Under the pieces are notes generated by a model. It was not told where the DNA came from. It saw only the letters and a program-made list of their open reading frames with translations, and ran no database searches. From an uncultured Pseudomonadota bacterium (GTDB taxonomy: Bacteria > Pseudomonadota > Gammaproteobacteria > Burkholderiales > SG8-39), in NCBI GenBank assembly GCA_903864555.1, contig CAIPGJ010000912.1, forward strand, positions 1 through 5,223: a DNA stretch of 5,223 nucleotides, read 5' to 3'. A program made the position numbers and the translations under genes. Positions within the stretch are counted from its first letter, which is position 1, and the number at the start of each line of letters is the position of its first letter. Of the stretch, positions 1-5,223 are shown in pieces.

Positions 1-720
1 CCGGACGGCTACACACTGCTCATGACCACCGGCTCGCACAGCGTGGCCGGGGCGCTCTACGACAAGCTGCCGTACGACACCGAGAGAAGTTTTTCACCCA
101 TTTCCACGGTCACCTTTTTTGCCTTCGCCGTGACGGCCAGTGCTGCCGGGCGCTACCAGAACCTGAATGACCTGATTGCCTATGCCCGTGCCAACCCGGG
201 CAAGGTCAACTATGGTTCCTCGGGCAGTGGCTCGACCAACCATCTGGCCGGCGAAGTGCTCGCCAGCGTCACCAACACCCGCATGCAGCATGTGCCCTAC
301 AAGGGCTTTGCGCCGGCGCTCACCGCGCTGCTCTCGGGCGAGATCGACTTCGTGGTGGGCTCGGCCAGCTCGGTGCTGGGCAATGTCAAGGCGGGCAAGA
401 TGCGCGTGCTCGCCATGGCGGCACCGAAGCGCTGGAGCGGCATGCCCGATGTGCCCACGTCCTTCGAGCAGGGCCTCAAGGACTACGACATGAGTTCCTG
501 GGCCGGCATCATGGCGCCGGCAGAACTGCCCCGCGCGATCGTCGACCGGCTGCATGCGGACACCCAGAAGGTGCTCCAGGTGCCCTCGGTCAGGTCCACC
601 CTGGAGGAGCTGGGCGGCGAGCCGCGCGGCAGCACCCCGGCAGAAATGTCGGCGCTGATCTCCAGTGAACTGAAACGCTGGGTGCAGGTGGTCAGCGACG
701 CGAAGATTCCCAAACTTTGA
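1..720 (+). CDS. Bug/TctC-family periplasmic solute-binding protein, 5' end outside the window
   Basis: The reading frame is open from the first base, and the residues before the first Met (PDGYTLL) are typical of the family, so the gene starts upstream and 239 C-terminal residues are seen of a usual 320-330. Bug proteins are periplasmic receptors that bind small carboxylates or similar organic acids, and some deliver them to tripartite tricarboxylate (TTT) transporters. Family landmarks seen here are DGYTLL at the start, the glycine/serine-rich ligand loop YGSSGSGSTNH (bases 211-243), HVPYKG (289-306) followed by the ALTALLSGEID stretch, the VLAMAAPKR strand, DVPTSFEQG, and a C-terminal helix ending in the stop at 718-720. 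The signal peptide and first lobe are missing because of the window edge. The ligand cannot be read from the sequence. No TctA/TctB membrane genes are visible, as is common for orphan Bug genes. The family call is secure; the substrate is unknown. Confidence 0.93.
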   Translation, partial: PDGYTLLMTTGSHSVAGALYDKLPYDTERSFSPISTVTFFAFAVTASAAGRYQNLNDLIAYARANPGKVNYGSSGSGSTNHLAGEVLASVTNTRMQHVPYKGFAPALTALLSGEIDFVVGSASSVLGNVKAGKMRVLAMAAPKRWSGMPDVPTSFEQGLKDYDMSSWAGIMAPAELPRAIVDRLHADTQKVLQVPSVRSTLEELGGEPRGSTPAEMSALISSELKRWVQVVSDAKIPKL

Positions 721-743
721 TCCTCCCCTTTCCGACTCCGATC

Positions 744-747
744 GAGG
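744..747 (+). promoter_or_regulatory. Ribosome binding site GAGG for the BNR-repeat gene
   Basis: GAGG lies 7 bases before the ATG at 755 and supports that start. A second in-frame ATG at 788 also has a purine-rich GGTGG about 8 bases upstream, so initiation 11 codons later cannot be excluded. Confidence 0.55.
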
Positions 748-754
748 CGCAATC

Positions 755-1912
755 ATGACCCTCTCGCTATCCCACGGTGGCACCACCATGTTCCGTGCCG
801 CGGCCCCGGCGCAGGAAATCCTGCTCGGCACCATGGACGGTGTGCAGATCCTGAAGAAGGGCGCCACGGGGCAGTGGCAGCATGATGGCCAGGGCCTGGC
901 CGGCAAGCACATCCAGGCCATCCATGAGGTGCCCGGCGGCAGCGTGTTTGCCTGCGCCTATCGCGATGGCGTCTATGCCAGCGAGGATGGCGGCAGGACC
1001 TGGTCGCCGCGCGACAGCGGCATCGGCATCCGCAATGTCTACAGCCTGGCCCATGCGCTGATCGACGGCAGGGTGCGCCTCTTCGCCGGCACCGAACCGG
1101 CGCATCTCTACTGCAGCGACGACCTGGGACACAGCTGGAGCGAACTCAAGGCCTTCCGCGACATCCCCAATGTGGGCGAGTGGAAATTCGTCGCCACGCC
1201 CTTCACCGGCCACACCAAGCACATCAACATCGACCCGAAGGATCCGCTCACCATGTACGTGTGCGTGGAAGTCGGGGCGCTCTTGAAGACCACCGATGGC
1301 GGCAAGACCTGGAAATCCATCCCGGTGTCCAACCCCGACATGCATCGCACCGTCATCGACCCGCGCGACACCCGCCGCGTCTATACCACCGGCGGCGCGG
1401 GCCTGCTGTTCACCAGCGACGAAGGCAGCAACTGGCGTGAACTGTTGCCGCGCATGACCAATGCCGTCGGCCAGTACGCCGACCAGCTGGTGGCGCGTGC
1501 AGACAACCCGGACATCATGCTGGTGGCCGCCTCGCAGGTCAGCCCGCGCACCTGGATCGACACGAAGTACGCCGGTGCCGCGGTGGCCAAGAGCAGCGAT
1601 GGCGGCGAGACCTTCCGCCTGCTGCGCGGCGGGTTGCCCGAGCGCATCACCGCCAGCATCGAGGCGATGTGCCAGGTGGAAAGCCCGGCCGGGGTCGAGT
1701 ATTTCTTCGGCACCACCGATGGCGAGATCTGGTACGGCGATCAGGATGGCGAGCGCTGGACCATGATTGCCATGGCGGCGCCGGTGTCCAAGTGCATCCA
1801 CCAGGAAATGCTCAGCGGCAAGCCGGTGACGGAGATGGTGCACCTGGATGGCGTGAAGCGCCCCCATGGCGCTGCTGCCGGGTCTGCCGGGAGTGCCGTG
1901 CCGCAATCCTGA
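755..1912 (+). CDS. BNR/Asp-box repeat beta-propeller protein (sialidase-like or WD40/YVTN-like fold), function unknown
   Basis: The 385-residue product carries a series of Asp-box motifs (S/T-x-D-x-G-x-T-W): SEDGGRTW at 76-83, SDDLGHSW at 121-128, TTDGGKTW at 179-186, TSDEGSNW at 220-227, SSDGGETF at 280-287 and a weaker GDQDGERW at 328-335. The regular spacing implies a six- or seven-bladed propeller filling residues 20-345. The tail (about 365-385) is Ala/Gly/Ser-rich and looks unstructured. There is no signal peptide or membrane segment, so a cytoplasmic location is likely. Asp boxes are structural and do not show enzyme activity; automatic names such as sialidase or glycosyl hydrolase would be over-calls, since I see no sialidase arginine triad or FRIP motif. 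The gene follows the Bug gene by 34 bases and is probably co-transcribed, hinting at a linked role in handling the same compound. The start at 755 is chosen for its GAGG; Met12 (788) is the alternative. Confidence 0.85.
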   Translation: MTLSLSHGGTTMFRAAAPAQEILLGTMDGVQILKKGATGQWQHDGQGLAGKHIQAIHEVPGGSVFACAYRDGVYASEDGGRTWSPRDSGIGIRNVYSLAHALIDGRVRLFAGTEPAHLYCSDDLGHSWSELKAFRDIPNVGEWKFVATPFTGHTKHINIDPKDPLTMYVCVEVGALLKTTDGGKTWKSIPVSNPDMHRTVIDPRDTRRVYTTGGAGLLFTSDEGSNWRELLPRMTNAVGQYADQLVARADNPDIMLVAASQVSPRTWIDTKYAGAAVAKSSDGGETFRLLRGGLPERITASIEAMCQVESPAGVEYFFGTTDGEIWYGDQDGERWTMIAMAAPVSKCIHQEMLSGKPVTEMVHLDGVKRPHGAAAGSAGSAVPQS

Positions 1913-1921
1913 GCCGGGCTC

Positions 1922-2012
1922 GGCAGGCGTTCCGGTAATATTATCAAATCCGGATGCTAGTCCTTATCATTATTGGTTTATACGGTGGATTGTGATCAAA
2001 TATCATGCGTGA
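1922..2012. other. AT-rich intergenic strip with two GTGATCAA direct repeats
   Basis: This strip is clearly richer in A and T than its GC-rich neighbours. It contains the octamer GTGATCAA twice in direct orientation, at 1992-1999 and 2009-2016, 17 bases apart, each holding the palindrome TGATCA. The second copy runs into the stop codon of the helix-turn-helix fragment on the other strand. No convincing promoter, terminator with a T-run, or RNA gene is seen. It separates two convergent transcription units and could be a rearrangement junction or hold a regulator site; both are guesses. Confidence 0.35.
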
Positions 2013-2141
2013 TCAAGGCTCCGTGCCGATGCCGTAGTGGCGCATTTTCTTGTGCAGGTTGCTGCGGTCTATGCCCAGCAGTTGCGCAGCCCGGGAACGA
2101 TTGCCGCGTGCCCGCGCCAGCGCCAGCGCTTCGAGCCCCTC
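2013..2141 (-). pseudogene. Remnant of a sigma-54-dependent (NtrC/NtrX-like) response regulator: C-terminal Fis-type HTH only
   Basis: Read on the minus strand, this frame encodes about 42 residues ending in a TGA at 2013-2015. They contain NRSRAAQLLGIDRSNLHKK followed by MRHYGIG, a textbook Fis-type helix-turn-helix (HTH_8) as found at the very C-terminus of NtrC/NtrX-class activators; the helix before it (LEALALARARG) also fits. In such proteins this domain directs binding to enhancer-like sites. Here the receiver and AAA+ sigma-54 activation domains are absent. Going upstream in frame there is no ATG, GTG or TTG for at least 23 codons, and that sequence is the out-of-frame 3' end of the cyclo-ligase gene, so no independent product is expected. 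The fragment begins essentially at the cyclo-ligase stop codon (2147-2149), which looks like a deletion joint. A frameshift fusion to the cyclo-ligase is possible but less likely. Confidence 0.7.
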
Positions 2142-2146
2142 ACCCC

Positions 2147-2776
2147 TCAGGGCAGCCTGACCAACCCGTCCTGCGCGCGCCGGTAGATGCAGGCTTCCGT
2201 GACCACGTAATCCATCGGGATGTCATGCGTCTGCGGATGCAGGCTGGGTATGCGCGCCAGCTCATGCGCGCAGGCGATGACCGGCGGGCGCGGCGCCATG
2301 GTCGCCAGGGTGCGGACGAAGTAGCCACCGCCATAGCCCAGCCGGTAGCCTGCCTCGTCGAAGCCGACTGCAGGCGCAATGATCACCGTGGGCTGTACCG
2401 GCTCACCGGAAGCCGGCTCGGCAATCCCATGCGCACCCTGTGCCAGCTGCGTATCGGCATTCCAGGGGCGGAATATCATGGCCGTGGCGGGGGCGACCAC
2501 CACCGGAAGCAGGATTGTCGCACCCTGCGCGCGCAGGTCAGAGGCCAGGGCGCGCGGATCGTATTCCCCGCGATACGGCCAGTACACGGCGACCCGTGCG
2601 TCCCCGTTCAACAGGTGCGGGAACCCTTGCGCCAGTAGCCGGTCCATGGCCAGTTGCCAGTGCTGCCGTGTGACCTCGTCCACGCGCATGCGTTGATGGA
2701 TGAGACGCTGCCGCTGCTGTTTGCGCCAGGCAGCGGGGGAGGCCGTAACAAGGTCTTGAGCAGGGTCTGTGGCCAC
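2147..2776 (-). CDS. ygfA: 5-formyltetrahydrofolate cyclo-ligase (5,10-methenyltetrahydrofolate synthetase)
   Basis: This 209-residue cytoplasmic enzyme converts 5-formyl-THF to 5,10-methenyl-THF with ATP, returning a storage form of folate to the one-carbon pool. Family features in order are a basic N-terminal helix (WRKQQRQRL, 17-25), VYWPYRGEYDPRAL (64-77), the strand LLPVVV (89-94), MIFRPW (100-105), and the glycine-rich nucleotide/phosphate motif GYRLGYGGGYFVRTL (143-157), followed by ACAHELA-type and DYVVTE segments near the end. Length is normal. At residue 154 (codon 2315-2317) there is Val where the family usually has Asp in the (F/Y)D(R/K) part of the motif; one A-to-T change would explain it. 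The start is a GTG, the only usual start between an in-frame upstream TAG and the first conserved helix; a weak GAG sits about 10 bases before it. It is divergent from the transglycosylase gene, and a regulator remnant abuts its 3' end. The family call is firm; full activity is less certain. Confidence 0.93.
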   Translation of the reverse strand: MATDPAQDLVTASPAAWRKQQRQRLIHQRMRVDEVTRQHWQLAMDRLLAQGFPHLLNGDARVAVYWPYRGEYDPRALASDLRAQGATILLPVVVAPATAMIFRPWNADTQLAQGAHGIAEPASGEPVQPTVIIAPAVGFDEAGYRLGYGGGYFVRTLATMAPRPPVIACAHELARIPSLHPQTHDIPMDYVVTEACIYRRAQDGLVRLP

Positions 2777-2807
2777 CGAAGAATTCTCAAAAGGAATAAA
2801 GACTTGG

Positions 2808-2837
2808 TCTATACTCTAAAAGTTTTTTCCAGGTCAT
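2808..2837 (-). promoter_or_regulatory. Candidate sigma-70-type promoter for the cyclo-ligase gene
   Basis: On the minus strand ATGACC (plus 2832-2837, 4 of 6 to the -35 consensus) and TATAGA (plus 2808-2813, 4 of 6 to the -10 consensus) are separated by 18 bases. Transcription would start about 25 bases before the GTG. It overlaps the -10 element proposed for the opposite gene, so the two may compete. Weak by sequence alone. Confidence 0.3.
2810..2815 (+). promoter_or_regulatory. Candidate -10 element (TATACT) for the transglycosylase gene
   Basis: TATACT lies in the context GTCTATACTCTAAA, close to the extended -10 preferred by RpoS-type sigma factors (CTATACT followed by A/T-rich bases). 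There is no good -35 at 16-18 bases upstream, which is tolerated at RpoS promoters. The start site would fall near 2822, leaving a leader of roughly 28 bases before the ATG at 2850. Stationary-phase control is inference only. Confidence 0.4.
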
Positions 2838-2849
2838 TCTGAACCGCTC

Positions 2850-4943
2850 ATGACAGCCCGGCTGACTATATCACTGCTGTCTGCAGCGCTTGCACTGCCG
2901 GCCGCGCTGCTGCCGATGCCGTCCGTATGGTCTGCGCCCGCGGCCAGGGCGGCCACAGCGGCCACAACGGCTGCCTCGGCCCAGCCCGTCACCGTGCCCG
3001 GTGACACCGCTGTGCTGATCGCCCGGGATGCCTTCCGCGCCGGTGATGCTGCCAAGCTTGCTCGCGCTGCCGCGCAGGTCGGCGACCATGTGCTGCTGCC
3101 CTATGTGCAGTTCTGGCAGTTGCGCCTGCGTCTGGAGGACCGGCGTCCCGAGGAACTCACCCAGTTCCTTGCCCGCAACCCCGACACCCTGCTGGCCGAG
3201 CAGTTGCGACGCGACTGGCTGAAGCTGCTGGGCAAGGGCGGTGACTGGGAGCGTTTCCGAGAGCAGGCGCCGCTGGTGGTGGGCGACGACCCCGAGATCA
3301 GCTGCTACAGCCTGGCCGCGCGCTGGCAGGTCAAGGACACCTCGGCCATCGCCGAACTGCGTCGCATCTGGCGCACCCCGCGCGAGATGCCCGAACCCTG
3401 CGCGCGCCTGGCGCAGACGCTGTTGCATCCGGCCGACCCGGTGCCCCCGCCCGGCGCTGGTGCCCCCATCGCCTTTGATCGCTGGGATGCCAGCGCGGTG
3501 TGGGAACGCTTCCGCATCCTCGTCGAGGCCGGGCAATTGGCCGCGGCCCGGCGCGTGCTCGATTACCTGCCCCGCCAGGAGGCGCCTGATGCGCGGCAAC
3601 TGGAATTGGCCTGGAATTCGCCGCTGAAAGTCCTCGAACGTCCCGCGCAGGAGCTGCTGCGGCGCAGCCAGAAGGAAACCTACATCGTGGCCGTGTCGCG
3701 CGCTGCGCGTAATGATCCGCTGCTGGGCGCCAGTTACTTCGATGGGCGCGCACGCGAGCGCTTTGCCGTGGAAGATCGCGCCTACGTACTGGGCCTCTTG
3801 GCCACTGCCGCATCACGCCGCCATCTGCCTGAAGCCATGGGCTGGTTCACCGACATCGCCGCCATGGGCGGTGATGCGCAATTGAACGACGAGCAACTGG
3901 GCTGGCGTGCCCGCATTGCCCTGCGCCAGGGCAACTGGGAGGAGGTGCGTGCCGCGGTGCTGGCCATGTCACCGACGCCGCAGGGCCGCAACGATTCCAC
4001 CTGGGTGTATTGGCTGGGCCGGGCTTACCAGGCGCAAAAGGCGGATGCGGCCGCCCGGGCGCAGTTCCAGCGCATTGCCGCCGAGCACAGCTTCTATGGC
4101 CGCCTGGCGGCCGAGGAACTTGGCCTCAATCCGTCCCTGCCCGAGACCGCAGCCGTCCCCACCAGCGAAGAGCTTGCTTCTGCCGGCAGTCATGGCGGCC
4201 TGCAGCGCGCGCTGGCGCTGTATCGCCTGGAGATGCGCAGCGAAGGCATGCGCGAATGGATCTGGGCCATCCGCGGCATGGATGACCGCTCGCTGCTGGC
4301 CGCGGCCGAACTGGCCCGCCGCCATGAAATCTGGGACCGCGCCATCAACACGGCCGACCGCACCCAGAAGGAACACAACTTCAACGTTCGTTACCTCGCC
4401 CCCTATCGGGATGTGCTGGGCACGGCGGCGCGCGCCCGCTCGCTCGATGAGCCGCTGGTGCTGGGACTGGTGCGCCAGGAAAGCCGCTTCATGTCCTTTG
4501 CCAAGTCCACCGTGGGCGCCTCCGGACTGATGCAGTTGATGCCGGCCACGGCCGCCTGGGTGGCGGGCAAGATGGGCATGCGCGACTATGCCTGGTCGCG
4601 CGTGCACCATCCGGAGGTGAATGCGAAGCTGGGCACCTTCTACCTGCGCCAGGTGCTCGATGAACTCGGTGGCCATCCGGTGGTGGCGGCCGCTGCCTAT
4701 AACGCCGGCCCCGGGCGGGCGCGCCGCTGGCGTGATATCAGGCCGCTGGAGGGCGCCATCTATGCCGAAACCATTCCCTTCACCGAGACCCGCGACTACG
4801 CCAAGAAGGTGATGGTCAATTCCATCTATTACGCCGCGGTCCAGGGCCAGGCGCGCTCGCTCAAGGCCCGGCTGGGCGTGGTGACCATCGGGCGTCCAGC
4901 CGAGGAAGCCACTGCCGCAGCGCGCGTCTTGGCGCTGCCCTGA
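2850..4943 (+). CDS. slt: Soluble lytic murein transglycosylase (Slt70-like), periplasmic
   Basis: The 697-residue product cleaves the MurNAc-GlcNAc bond of peptidoglycan with formation of 1,6-anhydroMurNAc, for wall turnover and insertion of large structures. A signal peptide covers about residues 1-35 (MTAR, then a Leu/Ala-rich core, with APAARA before the likely cut), so the enzyme acts in the periplasm. Residues 45-420 are helical, Ala/Arg/Leu-rich repeats matching the U-shaped superhelix of Slt70; about 430-510 fit the linker domain. The catalytic SLT domain (about 525-680) is intact: the general acid/base is Glu544 in VRQESRF, followed by GASGLMQLMPATA (556-568), AYNAGPGRARRW (616-627) and ETRDYAKKV (646-654). 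Length is slightly above E. coli Slt70. The ATG at 2850 is chosen because it starts the signal peptide and an in-frame TAA lies at 2817-2819. The ribosome binding site is poor (AGG 16 bases upstream). It is divergent from the cyclo-ligase gene; no gene follows in the window. Confidence 0.96.
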   Translation: MTARLTISLLSAALALPAALLPMPSVWSAPAARAATAATTAASAQPVTVPGDTAVLIARDAFRAGDAAKLARAAAQVGDHVLLPYVQFWQLRLRLEDRRPEELTQFLARNPDTLLAEQLRRDWLKLLGKGGDWERFREQAPLVVGDDPEISCYSLAARWQVKDTSAIAELRRIWRTPREMPEPCARLAQTLLHPADPVPPPGAGAPIAFDRWDASAVWERFRILVEAGQLAAARRVLDYLPRQEAPDARQLELAWNSPLKVLERPAQELLRRSQKETYIVAVSRAARNDPLLGASYFDGRARERFAVEDRAYVLGLLATAASRRHLPEAMGWFTDIAAMGGDAQLNDEQLGWRARIALRQGNWEEVRAAVLAMSPTPQGRNDSTWVYWLGRAYQAQKADAAARAQFQRIAAEHSFYGRLAAEELGLNPSLPETAAVPTSEELASAGSHGGLQRALALYRLEMRSEGMREWIWAIRGMDDRSLLAAAELARRHEIWDRAINTADRTQKEHNFNVRYLAPYRDVLGTAARARSLDEPLVLGLVRQESRFMSFAKSTVGASGLMQLMPATAAWVAGKMGMRDYAWSRVHHPEVNAKLGTFYLRQVLDELGGHPVVAAAAYNAGPGRARRWRDIRPLEGAIYAETIPFTETRDYAKKVMVNSIYYAAVQGQARSLKARLGVVTIGRPAEEATAAARVLALP

Positions 4944-4948
4944 GCACC

Positions 4949-4970
4949 TGACCCGGGGCCCCCCTGGTCA
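4949..4970 (+). terminator. GC-rich hairpin just after the transglycosylase gene, possible terminator
   Basis: TGACC at 4949-4953 pairs with GGTCA at 4966-4970; after a C/T mismatch the stem continues with 3-4 G-C pairs (GGG at 4955-4957 with CCC at 4962-4964). It begins 6 bases after the stop codon. No T-run follows, so it would be an imperfect intrinsic terminator or a 3'-end stabilising hairpin. Its right arm is part of the first copy of the 38-base repeat. Confidence 0.4.
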
Positions 4971-5128
4971 CAGGTTCTTCGTCAAATTCCGGGAAGACGT
5001 CGCTGCGGCGCGGTTCACCCCCCTTGTCATAGGTTCTTCGCCGAATTGCGGGGAGAGTGCTAGCGACAGGGATGGTCAGCCATCGGGTTACCCCCTAGTC
5101 AAAGGTTCTTCGTCGAAGTCCGGGGAAA
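4960..5128. repeat. Three diverged direct copies of a 38-base repeat at unequal spacing
   Basis: Ungapped copies lie at 4960-4997, 5019-5056 and 5091-5128. All begin CCCCCT, then GTCA, share the invariant core AGGTTCTTCG, and end in a CGGG-containing, purine-rich tail; roughly 75-85 percent of positions agree between pairs. Copies 2 and 3 carry a small dyad at the core (TTCG-C-CGAA and CTTCG-T-CGAAG) which is decayed in copy 1. CCCC at the left and GGGG at the right could also pair. The intervening sequences are 21 and 34 bases long and unrelated to each other. Unequal spacing and divergence argue against a CRISPR array. GGTTCTTCG followed by a G-rich stretch resembles, from memory, the terminal repeats of ISL3-family insertion sequences, but conservation extends 13 bases further left and no transposase is in the window. 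The identity of the repeat is unknown. Confidence 0.75.
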
Positions 5129-5207
5129 GGTCTGGCGCCTGCCAAATCTGTTTTTAGTACCTGGATAACAATCGACTCATATCTGCAAGCAGGGATAATT
5201 CACTACT

Positions 5208-5223
5208 GTCATCCCCGCGCAGG
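5208..5223. repeat. Left half of a REP-like palindrome, cut by the window edge
   Basis: The last 16 bases, GTCATCCCCGCGCAGG, match the left arm of a palindromic intergenic repeat common in proteobacteria, whose right arm would read roughly CGGGGAT after the loop. Only one arm is inside the window, so the hairpin itself cannot be confirmed. Confidence 0.5.

Noticed and set aside
94..921. Minus-strand open frame of 275 codons across the Bug gene and the start of the BNR gene
   Set aside because: It is antisense to a clear Bug coding region, has a low-complexity composition and no family features.
767..1906. Long minus-strand open frame (379 codons) opposite the BNR gene
   Set aside because: It mirrors the codon pattern of the plus-strand gene in GC-rich DNA, its translation is rich in Ala/His/Gly/Arg without any recognisable motif, and the opposite strand encodes clear Asp boxes.
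1911..1921. Hairpin GAGC-CGG-GCTC at the stop codon of the BNR gene
   Set aside because: A 4-bp stem with no T-run is expected by chance in GC-rich DNA.
1973..2638. Plus-strand open frame of 221 codons across the cyclo-ligase gene
   Set aside because: It is antisense to conserved cyclo-ligase motifs and to the Fis-type HTH; its own product is Cys/Arg/Pro-rich and unrecognisable.
2777..2849. 6S RNA gene, which is often found beside ygfA
   Set aside because: The space before the cyclo-ligase gene is only 73 bases, too short for a 6S RNA, and no matching structure is seen.
3969..4676. Minus-strand open frame of 235 codons inside slt
   Set aside because: It is the antisense shadow of the transglycosylase linker and catalytic domains.
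4960..5128. CRISPR array reading of the repeats
   Set aside because: There are only three diverged copies, spacer lengths differ (21 and 34), and no cas gene is nearby.
5101..5128. tRNA-like T-arm suggested by AGGTTC followed by GAAGTCC
   Set aside because: No acceptor, D-arm or anticodon structure surrounds it; the similarity comes from the repeat core.
5133..5155. Intrinsic terminator made of TGGC/GCCA and five Ts
   Set aside because: The stem is only 4 bp, and six bases separate it from the T-run, so it is not convincing.

Overview
The window looks like a GC-rich betaproteobacterial chromosome, most likely Burkholderiales or a related order. The main reasons are a Bug/TctC-type periplasmic solute-binding protein, a family greatly expanded in those bacteria, and the divergent pair of a 5-formyltetrahydrofolate cyclo-ligase gene and a soluble lytic transglycosylase gene. 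The taxonomic call is inference from gene content and base composition, not from a marker gene.

Left part (1-1912, + strand): the 3' two-thirds or more of a Bug receptor gene is followed after 34 bases by a gene for a BNR/Asp-box beta-propeller protein. The tight spacing and the good ribosome binding site before the second gene suggest one transcription unit, probably part of an accessory uptake or catabolic locus that starts upstream of the window.

Middle part (1913-2849): an AT-richer strip of about 100 bases is followed by a start-less minus-strand fragment that encodes only the C-terminal Fis-type helix-turn-helix of an NtrC/NtrX-like regulator. It lies directly against the 3' end of the minus-strand 5-formyltetrahydrofolate cyclo-ligase gene, whose otherwise well conserved nucleotide-binding motif has Val where Asp is usual. 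A 73-base divergent intergenic region with overlapping candidate -10 elements separates it from the transglycosylase gene.

Right part (2850-5223): a full-length soluble lytic murein transglycosylase gene with a signal peptide and an intact catalytic domain is followed by about 280 bases without a gene. That stretch holds a GC-rich hairpin, three diverged copies of a 38-base repeat at unequal spacing, and, at the very end, half of what looks like a REP-type palindrome. Between the third repeat copy and the palindrome (5129-5207) I see nothing beyond a weak 4-bp hairpin before five Ts.

Most of the window is ordinary housekeeping and uptake genes. The parts that are not explained by known genes are the three-copy repeat and the orphan helix-turn-helix fragment. 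I see no convincing evidence for a complete new system.
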